From Chloroflexota bacterium (GTDB lineage Bacteria; Chloroflexota; Dehalococcoidia; JACQUA01), in the NCBI GenBank assembly GCA_016210565.1, contig JACQUA010000112.1:1-44936 (forward strand): a DNA stretch of 44,936 nt, given 5' to 3'. The position numbers were made by a program, and so were the translations under genes. The first letter of the stretch is position 1, and every line of letters starts with the position of its first letter. The notes below the pieces were generated by a model that saw only the letters and a program-made list of their open reading frames with translations, had not been told where the DNA came from and ran no database searches. Positions 16,799 to 24,839 of this stretch are shown in pieces.

Positions 16799-17965
16799 CT
16801 ATGTTTTCCCGGGCTGTACCGGGTAAACCACGACTTCGTCGCCCTCGACTCTGAGCGCGGTGCCAAGCTCTTTGCACCATGGCTCCATATATTTGACAAC
16901 CTGTCCGAACCTCTCATCGGTTGCCGGCACGATTTCAGGCTCAGCTTTCTGATTAATCCACGCCGGCAGGAATGAAACCCTATCGATGGTTTTATTTCTG
17001 ACGGTGCACTTGGCCATGAATGAAAGCCGCTTTTCCGGCTCTCCCTGGTAGCGTTCCCATCCAGGCTGGACACTGCGCCGTCCGTATTTTGCCGAACTTG
17101 GGAGGGCGCGGACGCCTGGCGGGGGGGTCAGGTGCCAGGGCACTTCTTCGGCGAAGTTGCCGAGACTGTAGAAGATCACTTTGTTCTTGTATATCTCTAT
17201 GCCCTTGATCATGTGGGCGTGGTGTCCGACAATAAGGTCGGCCCCAGCGTCGATGGCCCGGTACCCGACGGCGGGTTGATACATGGCGATCAGCCCCGGG
17301 ATATGGTGGACGCCCCAGTGCATCACGACAACCACGACATCCACCTGCCTGCGCAAGCCCCGGATATCTTCTTCCATGGCCCGCACATCCTCCTCTCGCG
17401 CCACGGTTATGATCTTCGGCGGCGTTCCGGCCTGGTATTCCTGAGCCTCGTAGTAGGTGGAAATATGTATAGCGCTGCACCCCGGTTTTCCCTCGCGGGC
17501 CTCATATTCCGGAGGGGCCACCGAGTTGTATGCCAGGAAGCCGACCTTTACCCCTTTCCGTTCCAGAATCGCCGGCTGCCGCGCCTCCAGGATATCCTTA
17601 CCGACTCCTATGACCTTCAGGTTGTTGCGGCGCAGTACATCAATGCATTCCAGCAACGCCTCAGGACCGTAGTCGAAGCAATGGTTGCTGGCGTTAGAAA
17701 CCACGTCGAAGCCGGCAAAGACCAGTGACTTGACATTGTCGGGGTGGACTCGCCCTATCCAGGTGGGATTCTCTCGGTACTGGAGACAACCCCTGGTCGA
17801 GAGAATCTCCTCCAACTGGCAGACCGATATGTCCGCCTCTTTGATCTTCTTGTGGACCATGGCGAAAAGCGACTCGGGGTCTTCTCCATAGTCCACTCGC
17901 CTGGGGCCGCAATCGCCCACGGCGTGGATTACAACTGTATTGTTCGGACCAGACTGATTGGTCAA
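16799..17965 (-). CDS. CapA/PGA_cap family protein, type B (copy 1)
   Basis: 388 residues, type B: it has CQLEE, LSTRGC and NHCFDYG, giving cysteines at 49, 60 and 96 that type A lacks, and an extra TWIGRVHPDNVKS segment. GD at 17-18, Asn94-His95, HWGVHHIP, GHHAH and FYSLGNF. The start is TTG at 17965; AAGGGGG four bases upstream overlaps the stop codon of the SBP gene, only nine bases separating the two reading frames. This is the tightest coupling in the array. It is the leftmost type B CapA and follows a type B SBP, which supports partner specificity. Confidence 0.87.
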   Translation of the reverse strand: MTNQSGPNNTVVIHAVGDCGPRRVDYGEDPESLFAMVHKKIKEADISVCQLEEILSTRGCLQYRENPTWIGRVHPDNVKSLVFAGFDVVSNASNHCFDYGPEALLECIDVLRRNNLKVIGVGKDILEARQPAILERKGVKVGFLAYNSVAPPEYEAREGKPGCSAIHISTYYEAQEYQAGTPPKIITVAREEDVRAMEEDIRGLRRQVDVVVVVMHWGVHHIPGLIAMYQPAVGYRAIDAGADLIVGHHAHMIKGIEIYKNKVIFYSLGNFAEEVPWHLTPPPGVRALPSSAKYGRRSVQPGWERYQGEPEKRLSFMAKCTVRNKTIDRVSFLPAWINQKAEPEIVPATDERFGQVVKYMEPWCKELGTALRVEGDEVVVYPVQPGKT

Positions 17966-17969
17966 TGTT

Positions 17970-17976
17970 CCCCCTT
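17970..17976 (-). promoter_or_regulatory. Ribosome site overlapping the SBP stop codon
   Basis: On the minus strand the sequence reads TAAGGGGGAACATTG: the SBP stop TAA runs into AAGGGGG, followed by the TTG start of the CapA at 17965. The overlap suggests translational coupling of the two products. Confidence 0.6.
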
Positions 17977-19135
17977 ATTTCAACAGAGGCGCGAAAATTT
18001 CTTTCGCCAGTGTGCGGTTCTTTGTATTCAGTATGGCGGTGTCCTCGTCTTCCACTGCTGACCCGGGCGACGGGACCAGGTCTTCCAGCCCTTCAGTAGT
18101 AACATCCTGCCGCCAGGCGGGTTGGGACATCGCCCTGCTGAAGACGGTGGCCCCTTCCCTGGTCAGCATCCAGTTGACAAATAGTTTGGCGGCATTGGGA
18201 TGTGGCAATTTGCCTGAGGGTACGGCCATGCCCCCGGGCCCTCCGGTGACTCTGCCCCCTTCTTTGGCCCGGACAAAAGCTATCGTGGCGCCCATCTTCT
18301 TGAAAGTCATCAACTGGTTCACGGGGACGCCCAGTCCCAAGGCCACTCTACCCCTGGCCACCCATTCGGCCTGGAGCCGATAGTCCCGGCTCAGGAATGG
18401 TTCTTGCCTCACTAGCTGGGTGAGAAACTCTCTGGACTTATCCGGTCCCCACAGCTTTTGGGTCACCGTGACGAATGAATTACCTCCGCCGATGTCGGTT
18501 GGGTCGTTGAAAACTATTTTGCCCCGCCACTTGGGGTTCAATAAATCGTTGAACGAAGCGATTTCGCCTTCCTTGACCAGCTCGGTGTTGCGGGACAGGA
18601 AGGAGTCGAATTGCCCGCTCAGTTGAATGTGATATTTTCGTTCTGAATCCAGGAGCAGATTGCCGCCGAACCACATCCTGGGATCGTTCACCTCCGGCAG
18701 CATGAGCATCGGAAGCACCGGGGCGACCAGGCCAGATTGTTTCATGACGACCGTGGTAGGCAAACCCCCGCCGATGACATCGACCACAAACAGTCCGGCC
18801 GACCGCTCTCTTTCCATCTTGGCCATCTGCTCACTGCCCGCTCCCACGGGACTGAACTCGACATCCACTCCGAAATCGCCGGCGAATTTGGTCCGAATCG
18901 CGTTCAACGTTTCCGGTATCCAGTTTGACGTATAAACGCTAACGGTGCCTTCTTTCTTTGCCGCCTCGACGAGCTTCTTCCACTGCTGGTCAAAGGTCTC
19001 AGCGGTCCCCATCACCGGGGAACCCGCCGGACCGGGTCTTGTGTCAGTTGTACCCTCCTGTCTGGCCGCACAGCCTGCCAGCAAAGAGCCGCCGAAAACC
19101 GAAACAATCAGCGCTGCATACATCACTCTCTTCAT
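17975..19135 (-). CDS. Orphan ABC substrate-binding lipoprotein, type B (copy 1)
   Basis: 386 residues. Signal peptide MKRVMYAALIVSVFGGSLLAG with lipobox Cys22. Type B markers: ERSAGLFVVDVIGGGLP, KWRGKIVFNDPT followed by DIGGGNSFV, and FVNWMLTREGA. It ends APLLK. GGAGAGACAAGAC before the ATG at 19135 fixes the start over the Met at 19153. It is the only type B SBP left of the regulator and is coupled to the only type B CapA on that side. The upstream neighbour is an M24 gene 148 bases away. Confidence 0.9.
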   Translation of the reverse strand: MKRVMYAALIVSVFGGSLLAGCAARQEGTTDTRPGPAGSPVMGTAETFDQQWKKLVEAAKKEGTVSVYTSNWIPETLNAIRTKFAGDFGVDVEFSPVGAGSEQMAKMERERSAGLFVVDVIGGGLPTTVVMKQSGLVAPVLPMLMLPEVNDPRMWFGGNLLLDSERKYHIQLSGQFDSFLSRNTELVKEGEIASFNDLLNPKWRGKIVFNDPTDIGGGNSFVTVTQKLWGPDKSREFLTQLVRQEPFLSRDYRLQAEWVARGRVALGLGVPVNQLMTFKKMGATIAFVRAKEGGRVTGGPGGMAVPSGKLPHPNAAKLFVNWMLTREGATVFSRAMSQPAWRQDVTTEGLEDLVPSPGSAVEDEDTAILNTKNRTLAKEIFAPLLK

Positions 19136-19215
19136 GTCTTGTCTCTCCATCAATCACGGGACCATAATCCCGTCTCACCATGAACTATCTGGCTCCATCA
19201 CTTCTTGCCGCCCAG

Positions 19216-19245
19216 CAAGGCTGAAGCCATGGGCTACGCCCCGCC
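19216..19245. repeat. CAAGGCTGAAGCCATGGGCTA repeat
   Basis: CAAGGCTGAAGCCATGGGCT followed by ACGCCCCGCC. Copies at 38637-38667 (same direction), 11344-11370 (inverted) and a diverged foldback version at 41094-41173. It is in the gap after the M24 gene at 19284. Confidence 0.75.
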
Positions 19246-19283
19246 GGGTTGGTCATAATCTCGCAAACGAGAAACCGTGGGGC

Positions 19284-20525
19284 TCAGGCCGGGGCCACCA
19301 GGATTTCTTCCCGCGGGAAATGGTCAATGATCTCGCATCCTGTCTCCGTGACCACCACCATGTTTTCCAGGCGGACGCCTCCCACCCGGTGTTCGCCCTC
19401 GCTGCTTTCCACCGCTATCACCATGCCTGGCTCGATGACCGCGGGATGCTTGAGAGACCACTGGCGGTTGATGATGGGATAATCATAGCCACCGCCGATG
19501 CCTATGCCGTGCCCGATCTCTATGGTGAGCACTTCGGCCTCGTCCTTGTAGCCCCAACTGCTGGCCGGAGCGAAATATTTGGCGGCGTCGGCGGTAGTCG
19601 CACCGGGTTTGATCGCTTCAATCACGGCGTTGACCCGGTCCAGAAGCTTTTTATACCAGTCCTTCTCTCTGTCCTTGGGCTTGGCGCCGGCGCAGAAGGT
19701 GCGAAAGGTGCACGTACCGTATCCCATGAACCGAATGCTGCCGCAAAGGGTGCCGATGACCAGGTCGCCCAGCTCGATGGTGCGCCCTGTCCGGTCGAAG
19801 CCCCTTTCGAAGGTTTCCGGGCCGGAGCGGAAGCCCACTGAGGGGATGTCGTCGGCCCCCGCCTCGTACGCGGCATTGGCCACAATCTGGGTGAGGTCCT
19901 TTTCCTTCATCCCCGGCCTCAAGCCTTGCCAGACCTTGTACCATGCCGTAGACGTGATGGCAGCGACCATCTTCTCGCAGTTGATTTCATCCCTGGTCTT
20001 CACCTGCCTGGCTTCCAGAATGAGTGACTTGGCTTCAACACACTTCAGCTTTAGCTTTTCCAGTTCCGACTTTCCGAGGCCTTCTACCCCTACGAGGCCC
20101 AGTTTCTCTCCGGTGAGACCCCGGTCCTTCAGTTCCTGATGAATCTCGGCAGCGTAAATCTCCGCCTCATCTTTGGAGGCCTCCGGACCGCAAACTCCCC
20201 CTAGCCAGTAGCGGGCGATGCGCCAGTTCTTTATCCAGGGCGCCTGGTCGGGCATCTGCCTGATCCAACCCGGCTCCTCGAAGACCACGGGGTCATGTTC
20301 GGCGAAGAATAAGATGTACTTACGCCCCTGTCCCGGGGAGCCTCGTAGAGAAGTCAAATAGCGGATGTTCTCGCTGGCGCCAACGAGAAGAGCCGGAACG
20401 CCGTACTTGCGCATGGTTGCTCTGGCTCTGGCGATCCTTTCTTCTCTCATGCGCACAACATTGATGCGTTCCTGCCAGTCAGCGATTGTATTGCCGAAAG
20501 TAATCTTTTCAGCCATCTTGACCAT
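19284..20525 (-). CDS. M24 family Cys-substituted protein (copy 5)
   Basis: 413 residues, MVKMAEKITFG. Cys261 (GTLC) and Cys272 (GYGTC); the following segment is FRTFCAG instead of YRTFITG, adding a further cysteine. GHGIGIGGGYDYP gives Tyr347. It shares AITSTAWYKVW with the AITDTAWYKVW of the copy at 35753, unlike the IVE(A/T)AWYK of the others, so these two may be closer relatives. CAGGAGGCA precedes the ATG at 20525. It follows the type A CapA at 20603 by 77 bases. Confidence 0.9.
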   Translation of the reverse strand: MVKMAEKITFGNTIADWQERINVVRMREERIARARATMRKYGVPALLVGASENIRYLTSLRGSPGQGRKYILFFAEHDPVVFEEPGWIRQMPDQAPWIKNWRIARYWLGGVCGPEASKDEAEIYAAEIHQELKDRGLTGEKLGLVGVEGLGKSELEKLKLKCVEAKSLILEARQVKTRDEINCEKMVAAITSTAWYKVWQGLRPGMKEKDLTQIVANAAYEAGADDIPSVGFRSGPETFERGFDRTGRTIELGDLVIGTLCGSIRFMGYGTCTFRTFCAGAKPKDREKDWYKKLLDRVNAVIEAIKPGATTADAAKYFAPASSWGYKDEAEVLTIEIGHGIGIGGGYDYPIINRQWSLKHPAVIEPGMVIAVESSEGEHRVGGVRLENMVVVTETGCEIIDHFPREEILVAPA

Positions 20526-20602
20526 GACGATGCCTCCTGATGCGACAGTACCATTTCATTCTTGAGCTATCCGTTGCCCGTTTGCTTCCCGCTCCGTGCA
20601 TG

Positions 20603-21706
20603 CTATGTCCCGATCACAATCTCATCACCCTCCCGGGTGAGCTTTGTATCCAGTTGCTGGTCTTTGCAAAGCCATTGCATGTACTGAAAGGCTTCGGTGA
20701 AACGGGGGTCAGACTCGCGAAGGATTTCGGGCTGCAACTGCCTGTTGGCCAGAACGGGCACGTAGGAGACCCTGGTAATCTTCTTGCCCGAAATGAGGAG
20801 CTTACCGAGGGTAGCTTTCCTCGAAACCGGCGCGTAGGCATAAGGGGGCGGGCCGGGGTCCATTTCCCACCGGAGCAACTTCCACAGCGTGTCATTGACC
20901 ACAGGTTCAATTGGGCGGCTGTCCACGGAAAAGTTCCCTAGGCTATGGAAGATGACTTTGCCTTTGTAGACTTCGATCCCTTTCAACAGATGGGCATGGT
21001 GTCCGAGGATAACATCCACGCCGGCGTCTATGGCGGCGTGGCCTATTTCCTTCTGATACATGCCGATTATCGATTCAATGTAGTGCACTCCCCAGTGGAG
21101 AGACAAGACCAGGATATCTACCAGTGGTCTCAGCTTCTTGACGTCGGCCAGCATTGTCTCCAGGTCTTCCTTGTGGGCGAAGGAGAGTATCCTCGGCGGC
21201 ATCCCCGGCTGCCAGTCAACCTGCTCGTAGGACGTGGTGGCCCTCATGGGCGCCGCACCGGGTTTGTCGGCCTTGGCTTCGTATCCCCTGGGCAAGACCG
21301 TGCAGTACCCCAGGAAGCCGATCTTCGTCCCGTTCTTCTCGATGATGGCGGGCTGACGGGCCTCGGTGATATTCTTGCCGGCCCCAATGACGGTTATTCC
21401 AGCCTTTTTTACAAGATCGACCGAGTCCAGGAAACAGCTTTCCCCGAAGTCCAGGGTATGGTTGCTGGCGCAAGACATGATGTCAAAACCAGCATTCTTG
21501 AGCGCTGTTACGGCCCGGGGATGGGAGGGATTGCCGCTGGACATGTGCATCCCGGGAGACTTTGACGAAGAGATGAAGTCCATCTGACCAAAGAGGATAT
21601 CCGGCTCTTTCAGGGTTGCCGCTACCAGAGGAAACATCGATTCCGGGTCCTCGCGTTTGAGTATGACATCTCCCACCGCGTACAACGATAACCTCTCTGG
21701 GCTCAT
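20603..21706 (-). CDS. CapA/PGA_cap family protein, type A (copy 4)
   Basis: 367 residues. GD at 12-13, Asn82-His83 in ASNHTLDFG, HWGVHYIE, GHHAH and FHSLGNF. The acidic residue of the usual QLE/QTE motif is aspartate (GQMDF). C-terminal half is very like the copy at 8177 (PPYAYAPVSRKATLGK versus PPYAFPRDSRKAIIGK). TAAGGAGGAAAAG precedes the ATG at 21706. It is the first gene downstream of the regulator and the rightmost type A CapA; the next SBP downstream is type B, the one place where types do not match directly. Confidence 0.88.
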   Translation of the reverse strand: MSPERLSLYAVGDVILKREDPESMFPLVAATLKEPDILFGQMDFISSSKSPGMHMSSGNPSHPRAVTALKNAGFDIMSCASNHTLDFGESCFLDSVDLVKKAGITVIGAGKNITEARQPAIIEKNGTKIGFLGYCTVLPRGYEAKADKPGAAPMRATTSYEQVDWQPGMPPRILSFAHKEDLETMLADVKKLRPLVDILVLSLHWGVHYIESIIGMYQKEIGHAAIDAGVDVILGHHAHLLKGIEVYKGKVIFHSLGNFSVDSRPIEPVVNDTLWKLLRWEMDPGPPPYAYAPVSRKATLGKLLISGKKITRVSYVPVLANRQLQPEILRESDPRFTEAFQYMQWLCKDQQLDTKLTREGDEIVIGT

Positions 21707-22048
21707 TTCTTTTCCTCCTTACAATCATAACTGCATCAAAGTACCCGTAGCACAGGCGTCCCGACTGCCACGAACTTTACAGATGCCAGGATTGAGCGGT
21801 CATGGGCTAGATGCCCGTGCTACGGTTCATGACGATCAGTTGTCGCCAAGCGGCGAACCGTGCTGCCGCAAGAACAAGTTCACAGCATAGACCGGTCAGC
21901 GCTGCAAGTCTGGCAGCAGATTGATGACTGACTATACTTCTATGCCACAAAGACCGTCAATGACCTGGCTCAAACAAGCTCTCTGTCCCGGTTGATCCCC
22001 ACACAGCCTCTCTGAAACCGCGGGGCTCTTCTTGCCAGTATGGTGCGG
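21707..22048. other. 342-base gap between the regulator and the left half of the array
   Basis: No gene seen. It holds the foldback at 21745-21825. The rest (21830-22048) has no clear structure apart from short GC words. A promoter for the CapA at 21706 would be expected here; none is evident by eye. Confidence 0.5.
21745..21825. repeat. Foldback repeat with CCGTAGCACAGGC arms
   Basis: CCGTAGCACAGGC (21745-21757) pairs with GCCCGTGCTACGG (21813-21825) with one mismatch. The left arm continues GTCCCGACTGCC, a degenerate form of the GTCCCGAC stem found in other repeats. The intervening 55 bases contain CATGGGCTAGATGCCC. Confidence 0.7.
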
Positions 22049-23050
22049 TCAAACCTCGGCCAGGACTCGCAGCCTCTCCCATTTGATAACTCTAACCTTG
22101 CCGCGCAAAGACTCGACGACACCCTTCTGTCTCAAAAGGCTTACGAAACGGGCCGCTGTCTCCGTGGTGGTGCCGGCCATTTCGGCGATTTCGCGGCGAG
22201 TCAAGGGGATGGTGGAACCGAACTCCAGGCAAAGCCCGAACAATACGCGGGCAAGACGGTAGTCTGCTCTTTCCACCGCTAGTTCGCTCAACCGCACCAC
22301 AGCCGACTCGTGGCGTTTGCCTGCGAAGTCGAGTATCCTGCGCAGGACCCTCGGGCCTAACCCGGGATATCCGGTAAGAAATGAAATGAAGCTATCATTC
22401 CTCAGCATAAGCACCCTGGTGCCGGTCACGGCCTGGCCGGAAGAGGGGTGACTCGCAATGCCGAAAAGCAGGAGGCTGCCGAGCATTTCACCGGGGCCAA
22501 AAATACCGGTAATGCAGGCTGTCCCCGACGGAGAATGCTTGAATATCTTGACCATTCCCGAAACCAGCAGATAACAACATTCGACCGGGTTGCCGGCCAC
22601 GAACAGAAATTCACCAGCCTTGAAACGGCGCTCTGCGGTGAGCCCGGCAAGCCCCGCGAGTTGTTCCCGGTCCAGATCTGCTAATATGGGTGATCGCCTG
22701 AAGGCCTCGATTTCGGCGCCGCTGTCCATCCGCGGTGACATCGTAGCGTCATCTTCCCCGGTTAGTCCAGATGGTTCGCGCCTTCGCCGGTTGTCCGGCG
22801 CCACGGCCGCCCGGGTGGCGAAACGCGCGGGCGACCTCGAATCAGCAATTAGTCCAGCCATGCCGTCCGACGGTTGCTGGCTGTGGGCGGGTACCGACTG
22901 GCACGAAAGCGCTCTGAGGGCCAATGGAGTTGGGCGGACCCTGCCGTTTTCCCATCTGCTGATGGTGACACGGTTTACGCCCACCCTCTCGGCAAATTCA
23001 GCCTGGGTTAGCCCCAGTCGTCTCCGTAAGTCTGCAACCGTGGTAAGCAT
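22049..23050 (-). CDS. XRE-Crp fusion transcriptional regulator
   Basis: 333 residues. Residues 5-48 are a Cro/C1-type helix-turn-helix (TQAEFAERVGVNRVTISRWENG). Residues 50-108 are a low-complexity Arg/Ser/Pro/Ala linker. Residues 115-235 form a Crp/Fnr cyclic-nucleotide-type sensor, and residues 265-325 a Crp winged helix (LTRREIAEMAGTTTETAARF). The phosphate-binding GE...RS motif of cAMP receptors is absent (GEMLGSLLLFGIASHPSS), so cAMP binding is unlikely. GAGGGGA precedes the ATG at 23050. In-frame Mets at 104 and 108 would give a normal 226-230-residue Crp protein, so a second internal start is possible. It is the only regulator in the array. Confidence 0.88.
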   Translation of the reverse strand: MLTTVADLRRRLGLTQAEFAERVGVNRVTISRWENGRVRPTPLALRALSCQSVPAHSQQPSDGMAGLIADSRSPARFATRAAVAPDNRRRREPSGLTGEDDATMSPRMDSGAEIEAFRRSPILADLDREQLAGLAGLTAERRFKAGEFLFVAGNPVECCYLLVSGMVKIFKHSPSGTACITGIFGPGEMLGSLLLFGIASHPSSGQAVTGTRVLMLRNDSFISFLTGYPGLGPRVLRRILDFAGKRHESAVVRLSELAVERADYRLARVLFGLCLEFGSTIPLTRREIAEMAGTTTETAARFVSLLRQKGVVESLRGKVRVIKWERLRVLAEV

Positions 23051-23082
23051 CGTCCCCTCGACATCAGGTGCAAGAGCCTGTT

Positions 23083-23125
23083 ACCTCAAAATATGTAGCA
23101 TCTGTTAAGCCTAATATATCTCTTT
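23083..23125 (-). promoter_or_regulatory. AT-rich block upstream of the regulator, possible promoter
   Basis: The only AT-rich patch of this length near the regulator. The minus strand reads GATATATTAGGCTTAACAG then ATGCTACATATTTTGAGG about 30 bases before the start region. TATATT and TACATATTTT are candidate -10 boxes. No convincing -35 spacing was found. Confidence 0.3.
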
Positions 23126-23212
23126 GTGCGTTATTCAGCGGCCTGAAACAGTTCGGCCGTTTTGCGCTTAATGTCATTCTCCCGCTGCAGGAAATCTCGT
23201 TCCACTCGTGCC

Positions 23213-23280
23213 ACCACGAATTAACACGAATGCACACGAAAGCTCGCCCCCGATTCGTGTCCATTTGTGTTGATTCGTGG
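23213..23280. repeat. CACGAA foldback repeat
   Basis: CCACGAATTAACACGAATG (from 23213) is the imperfect reverse complement of CATTTGTGTTGATTCGTGG (ending 23280). The same type flanks 537-666. It sits between the regulator and the CapA at 23345. Confidence 0.7.
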
Positions 23281-23334
23281 TTTCTTTTTCGCTTTCCTTT
23301 GGGTTTCTCCGCGCCGGTGCGGTCAAGAGGTTAC

Positions 23335-23375
23335 CCAATCCCCTTTAATCCCCCTTTTTCAAAGGGGGAGAAAGA
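23335..23375. repeat. Gene-terminal CCCCCTTTTTCAAAGGGGG repeat
   Basis: Reads AATCCCCTTTAATCCCCCTT then TTTCAAAGGGGGAGAAAG. It overlaps the end of the CapA gene at 23345-24520: on the minus strand it encodes the last residues SPPLKKGD and the TAA stop. Confidence 0.85.
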
Positions 23376-24520
23376 ATGGGAACAATCACTTCGTCGCCCT
23401 TGACCTCCAGGCTCGTGCCCAACTCCTCGCACCAGGGTTGGATGTAGTCCAGCACTTCCTGAAATCTCGGGTCGCTGCGGGGCAGAAACTCCGGTTCGGA
23501 GCGCCGGTTGATCCAGCACGGGAGGAAAGAGACTTCCTGCAGCGCTTTGTTCCTGACCGCGCACCGGACCATGATAGAGTATTTCTTATCCGGGGGGCCG
23601 CCGTAGGGCTCCCAGGCCGGGTCGCGCTTCCACCTCCGGTACCTGATGGAGACGCGCTCGCCGATGACGCCGGGCGGCGGTTTCAGGTGGTGGGGCGTTT
23701 CCTGGGCAAAGTTTCCCACGCTGTAGAATATGATCCCGCGCTTGTATTTCTCAATTCCCTTGATCAGGTGAGGGTGATGCCCGATAATGAGGTCCGCTCC
23801 CGCGTCGATGGCCCGGTGGCCGAGAGCAGGCTGGTAAGTGGCCAGCTCGCCGGGTATGAAATGCAGCCCCCAGTGCATGGAAACAACCACGATGTCAGCT
23901 TCCTTCCGGAGCTTGCGGATGTCTTCCTCCATGGCCCGGGCGTCTGCCTCCAGGGGGACGGTGATGATCCTCGGAGGCATCCCCGGGGCGAAGTCCTGGT
24001 TTTCATAATAGCTGGTAACTCGAACTGCCGCACACCCGGCTTTTCCGTCCCGCGCCTCAAACTCCACCGGCAGCGCCGAGCAATAGGCCAGGAATCCGAC
24101 CCTGACGCCTTTCCGCTCCAGGATGGCCGGCTTTCTGGCTTCGGCAATGTCTTTCCCGATCCCGATAACCTGGATGTTGTTGCGCTGCAGAACATCGATG
24201 GTATCGGCTATGGCTTCGGGCCCGTAGTCAAAGCAATGGTTGCTGGCATTGGAGACCACGTTGAACCCGCCGTGAACAAAGGATTTGACATTGTCCGGGT
24301 GCGCCCGGCCGTACCAGGTGGTATGGTCCCGCCACTGGAGACAACCGCGCGTGGAAAGGCTGGCTTCGAGCTGGCAGAAGGCTATGTCTGCCTCTTTGAC
24401 CTTCCGGTGCACGTTTTCGAAAAGCGACTCCGGCGCCTCGCCGTAGTCCACCCGCCTGGGAGTGACATCCCCGACGGCGTGGATGATGACCGTATCGTTC
24501 GAAATCGTCTGATTAGCCAT
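23345..24520 (-). CDS. CapA/PGA_cap family protein, type B (copy 2), repeat-derived C-terminus
   Basis: 391 residues. GD at 17-18, CQLEASLSTRGC, Asn94-His95 in NHCFDYG, HWGLHFIP, GHHPH and FYSVGNF. The last eight residues (SPPLKKGD) and the stop are encoded by a CCCCCTTTGAAAAAGGGGG repeat; paralogs end in GDEVVV plus unrelated short tails, so the repeat has replaced the native end without harming the core. AAAGGA lies about ten bases before the ATG at 24520. It is in tandem with another type B CapA 319 bases upstream, with no SBP or M24 between. The regulator follows after 294 bases. Confidence 0.88.
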   Translation of the reverse strand: MANQTISNDTVIIHAVGDVTPRRVDYGEAPESLFENVHRKVKEADIAFCQLEASLSTRGCLQWRDHTTWYGRAHPDNVKSFVHGGFNVVSNASNHCFDYGPEAIADTIDVLQRNNIQVIGIGKDIAEARKPAILERKGVRVGFLAYCSALPVEFEARDGKAGCAAVRVTSYYENQDFAPGMPPRIITVPLEADARAMEEDIRKLRKEADIVVVSMHWGLHFIPGELATYQPALGHRAIDAGADLIIGHHPHLIKGIEKYKRGIIFYSVGNFAQETPHHLKPPPGVIGERVSIRYRRWKRDPAWEPYGGPPDKKYSIMVRCAVRNKALQEVSFLPCWINRRSEPEFLPRSDPRFQEVLDYIQPWCEELGTSLEVKGDEVIVPILSPPLKKGD

Positions 24521-24546
24521 CCCTGGTGCGTCCTTTCCGCTTACGT

Positions 24547-24605
24547 GTAGGGTGGGTTAAGCGCAAACGGGGTGGTGCTGCCATGGGTGGTTGCGCGAAC
24601 CCACC
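24547..24605. repeat. GTAGGGTGGGTTAAG foldback, near-identical to 34029-34087
   Basis: Begins GTAGGGTGGGTTAAGCGC and ends GCGCGAACCCACC, so the ends are inverted. Aligned with 34029-34087 it differs at two of 59 positions, while the flanks are unrelated. Diverged or inverted relatives are at 24729-24769, 28641-28688, 28757-28817 and 37175-37237. Confidence 0.85.
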
Positions 24606-24728
24606 AACAACGCCAAATTCCAAGTCCCAAGCACCAAGTTCCAAAAAATTCAAAATCCCAATGTTTCAACACCGAAAGCCAGCCCACCGTTTCCCGTTTC
24701 CGGCTTCTCACCTCCCACCTCCGAAACA

Positions 24729-24769
24729 GTGGGTTCGCATCCCGACTGTATCGGGATGCTTAACCCACC
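24729..24769. repeat. GTGGGTTCG...TTAACCCACC foldback with nested perfect hairpin
   Basis: Outer arms GTGGGTT and AACCCAC; inner stem GCATCCCGA (24737-24745) with TCGGGATGC (24751-24759) and loop CTGTA. The inner stem is the modular CCCGA hairpin seen inside other repeat families. Confidence 0.8.
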
Positions 24770-24839
24770 CGGCAGGGCTACGCTTGCCCCCCGCAGGCCA
24801 AAGACCTGCGGCTACAATCCAAACCCGCCCTACGCCACG

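Larger units (their letters stand above)
24521..24839. other. 319-base gap filled by three repeats
   Basis: No gene. Contents in order: GTAGGGTGGGTTAAG foldback (24547-24605); a tract of CCAAGTCCCAAGCACC-like words with A/C-rich low complexity (24610-24665); GTGGGTTCGCATCCCGA...TTAACCCACC foldback with a nested hairpin (24729-24769); and a GCAGGCCAAAGACCTGC hairpin near 24796-24812. Confidence 0.7.

Noticed and set aside
15610-16854. 414-codon plus-strand ORF opposite an M24 gene
   Set aside because: Similar long antisense frames appear opposite other M24 genes at the same offset, which is a codon-bias shadow of the conserved minus-strand protein.
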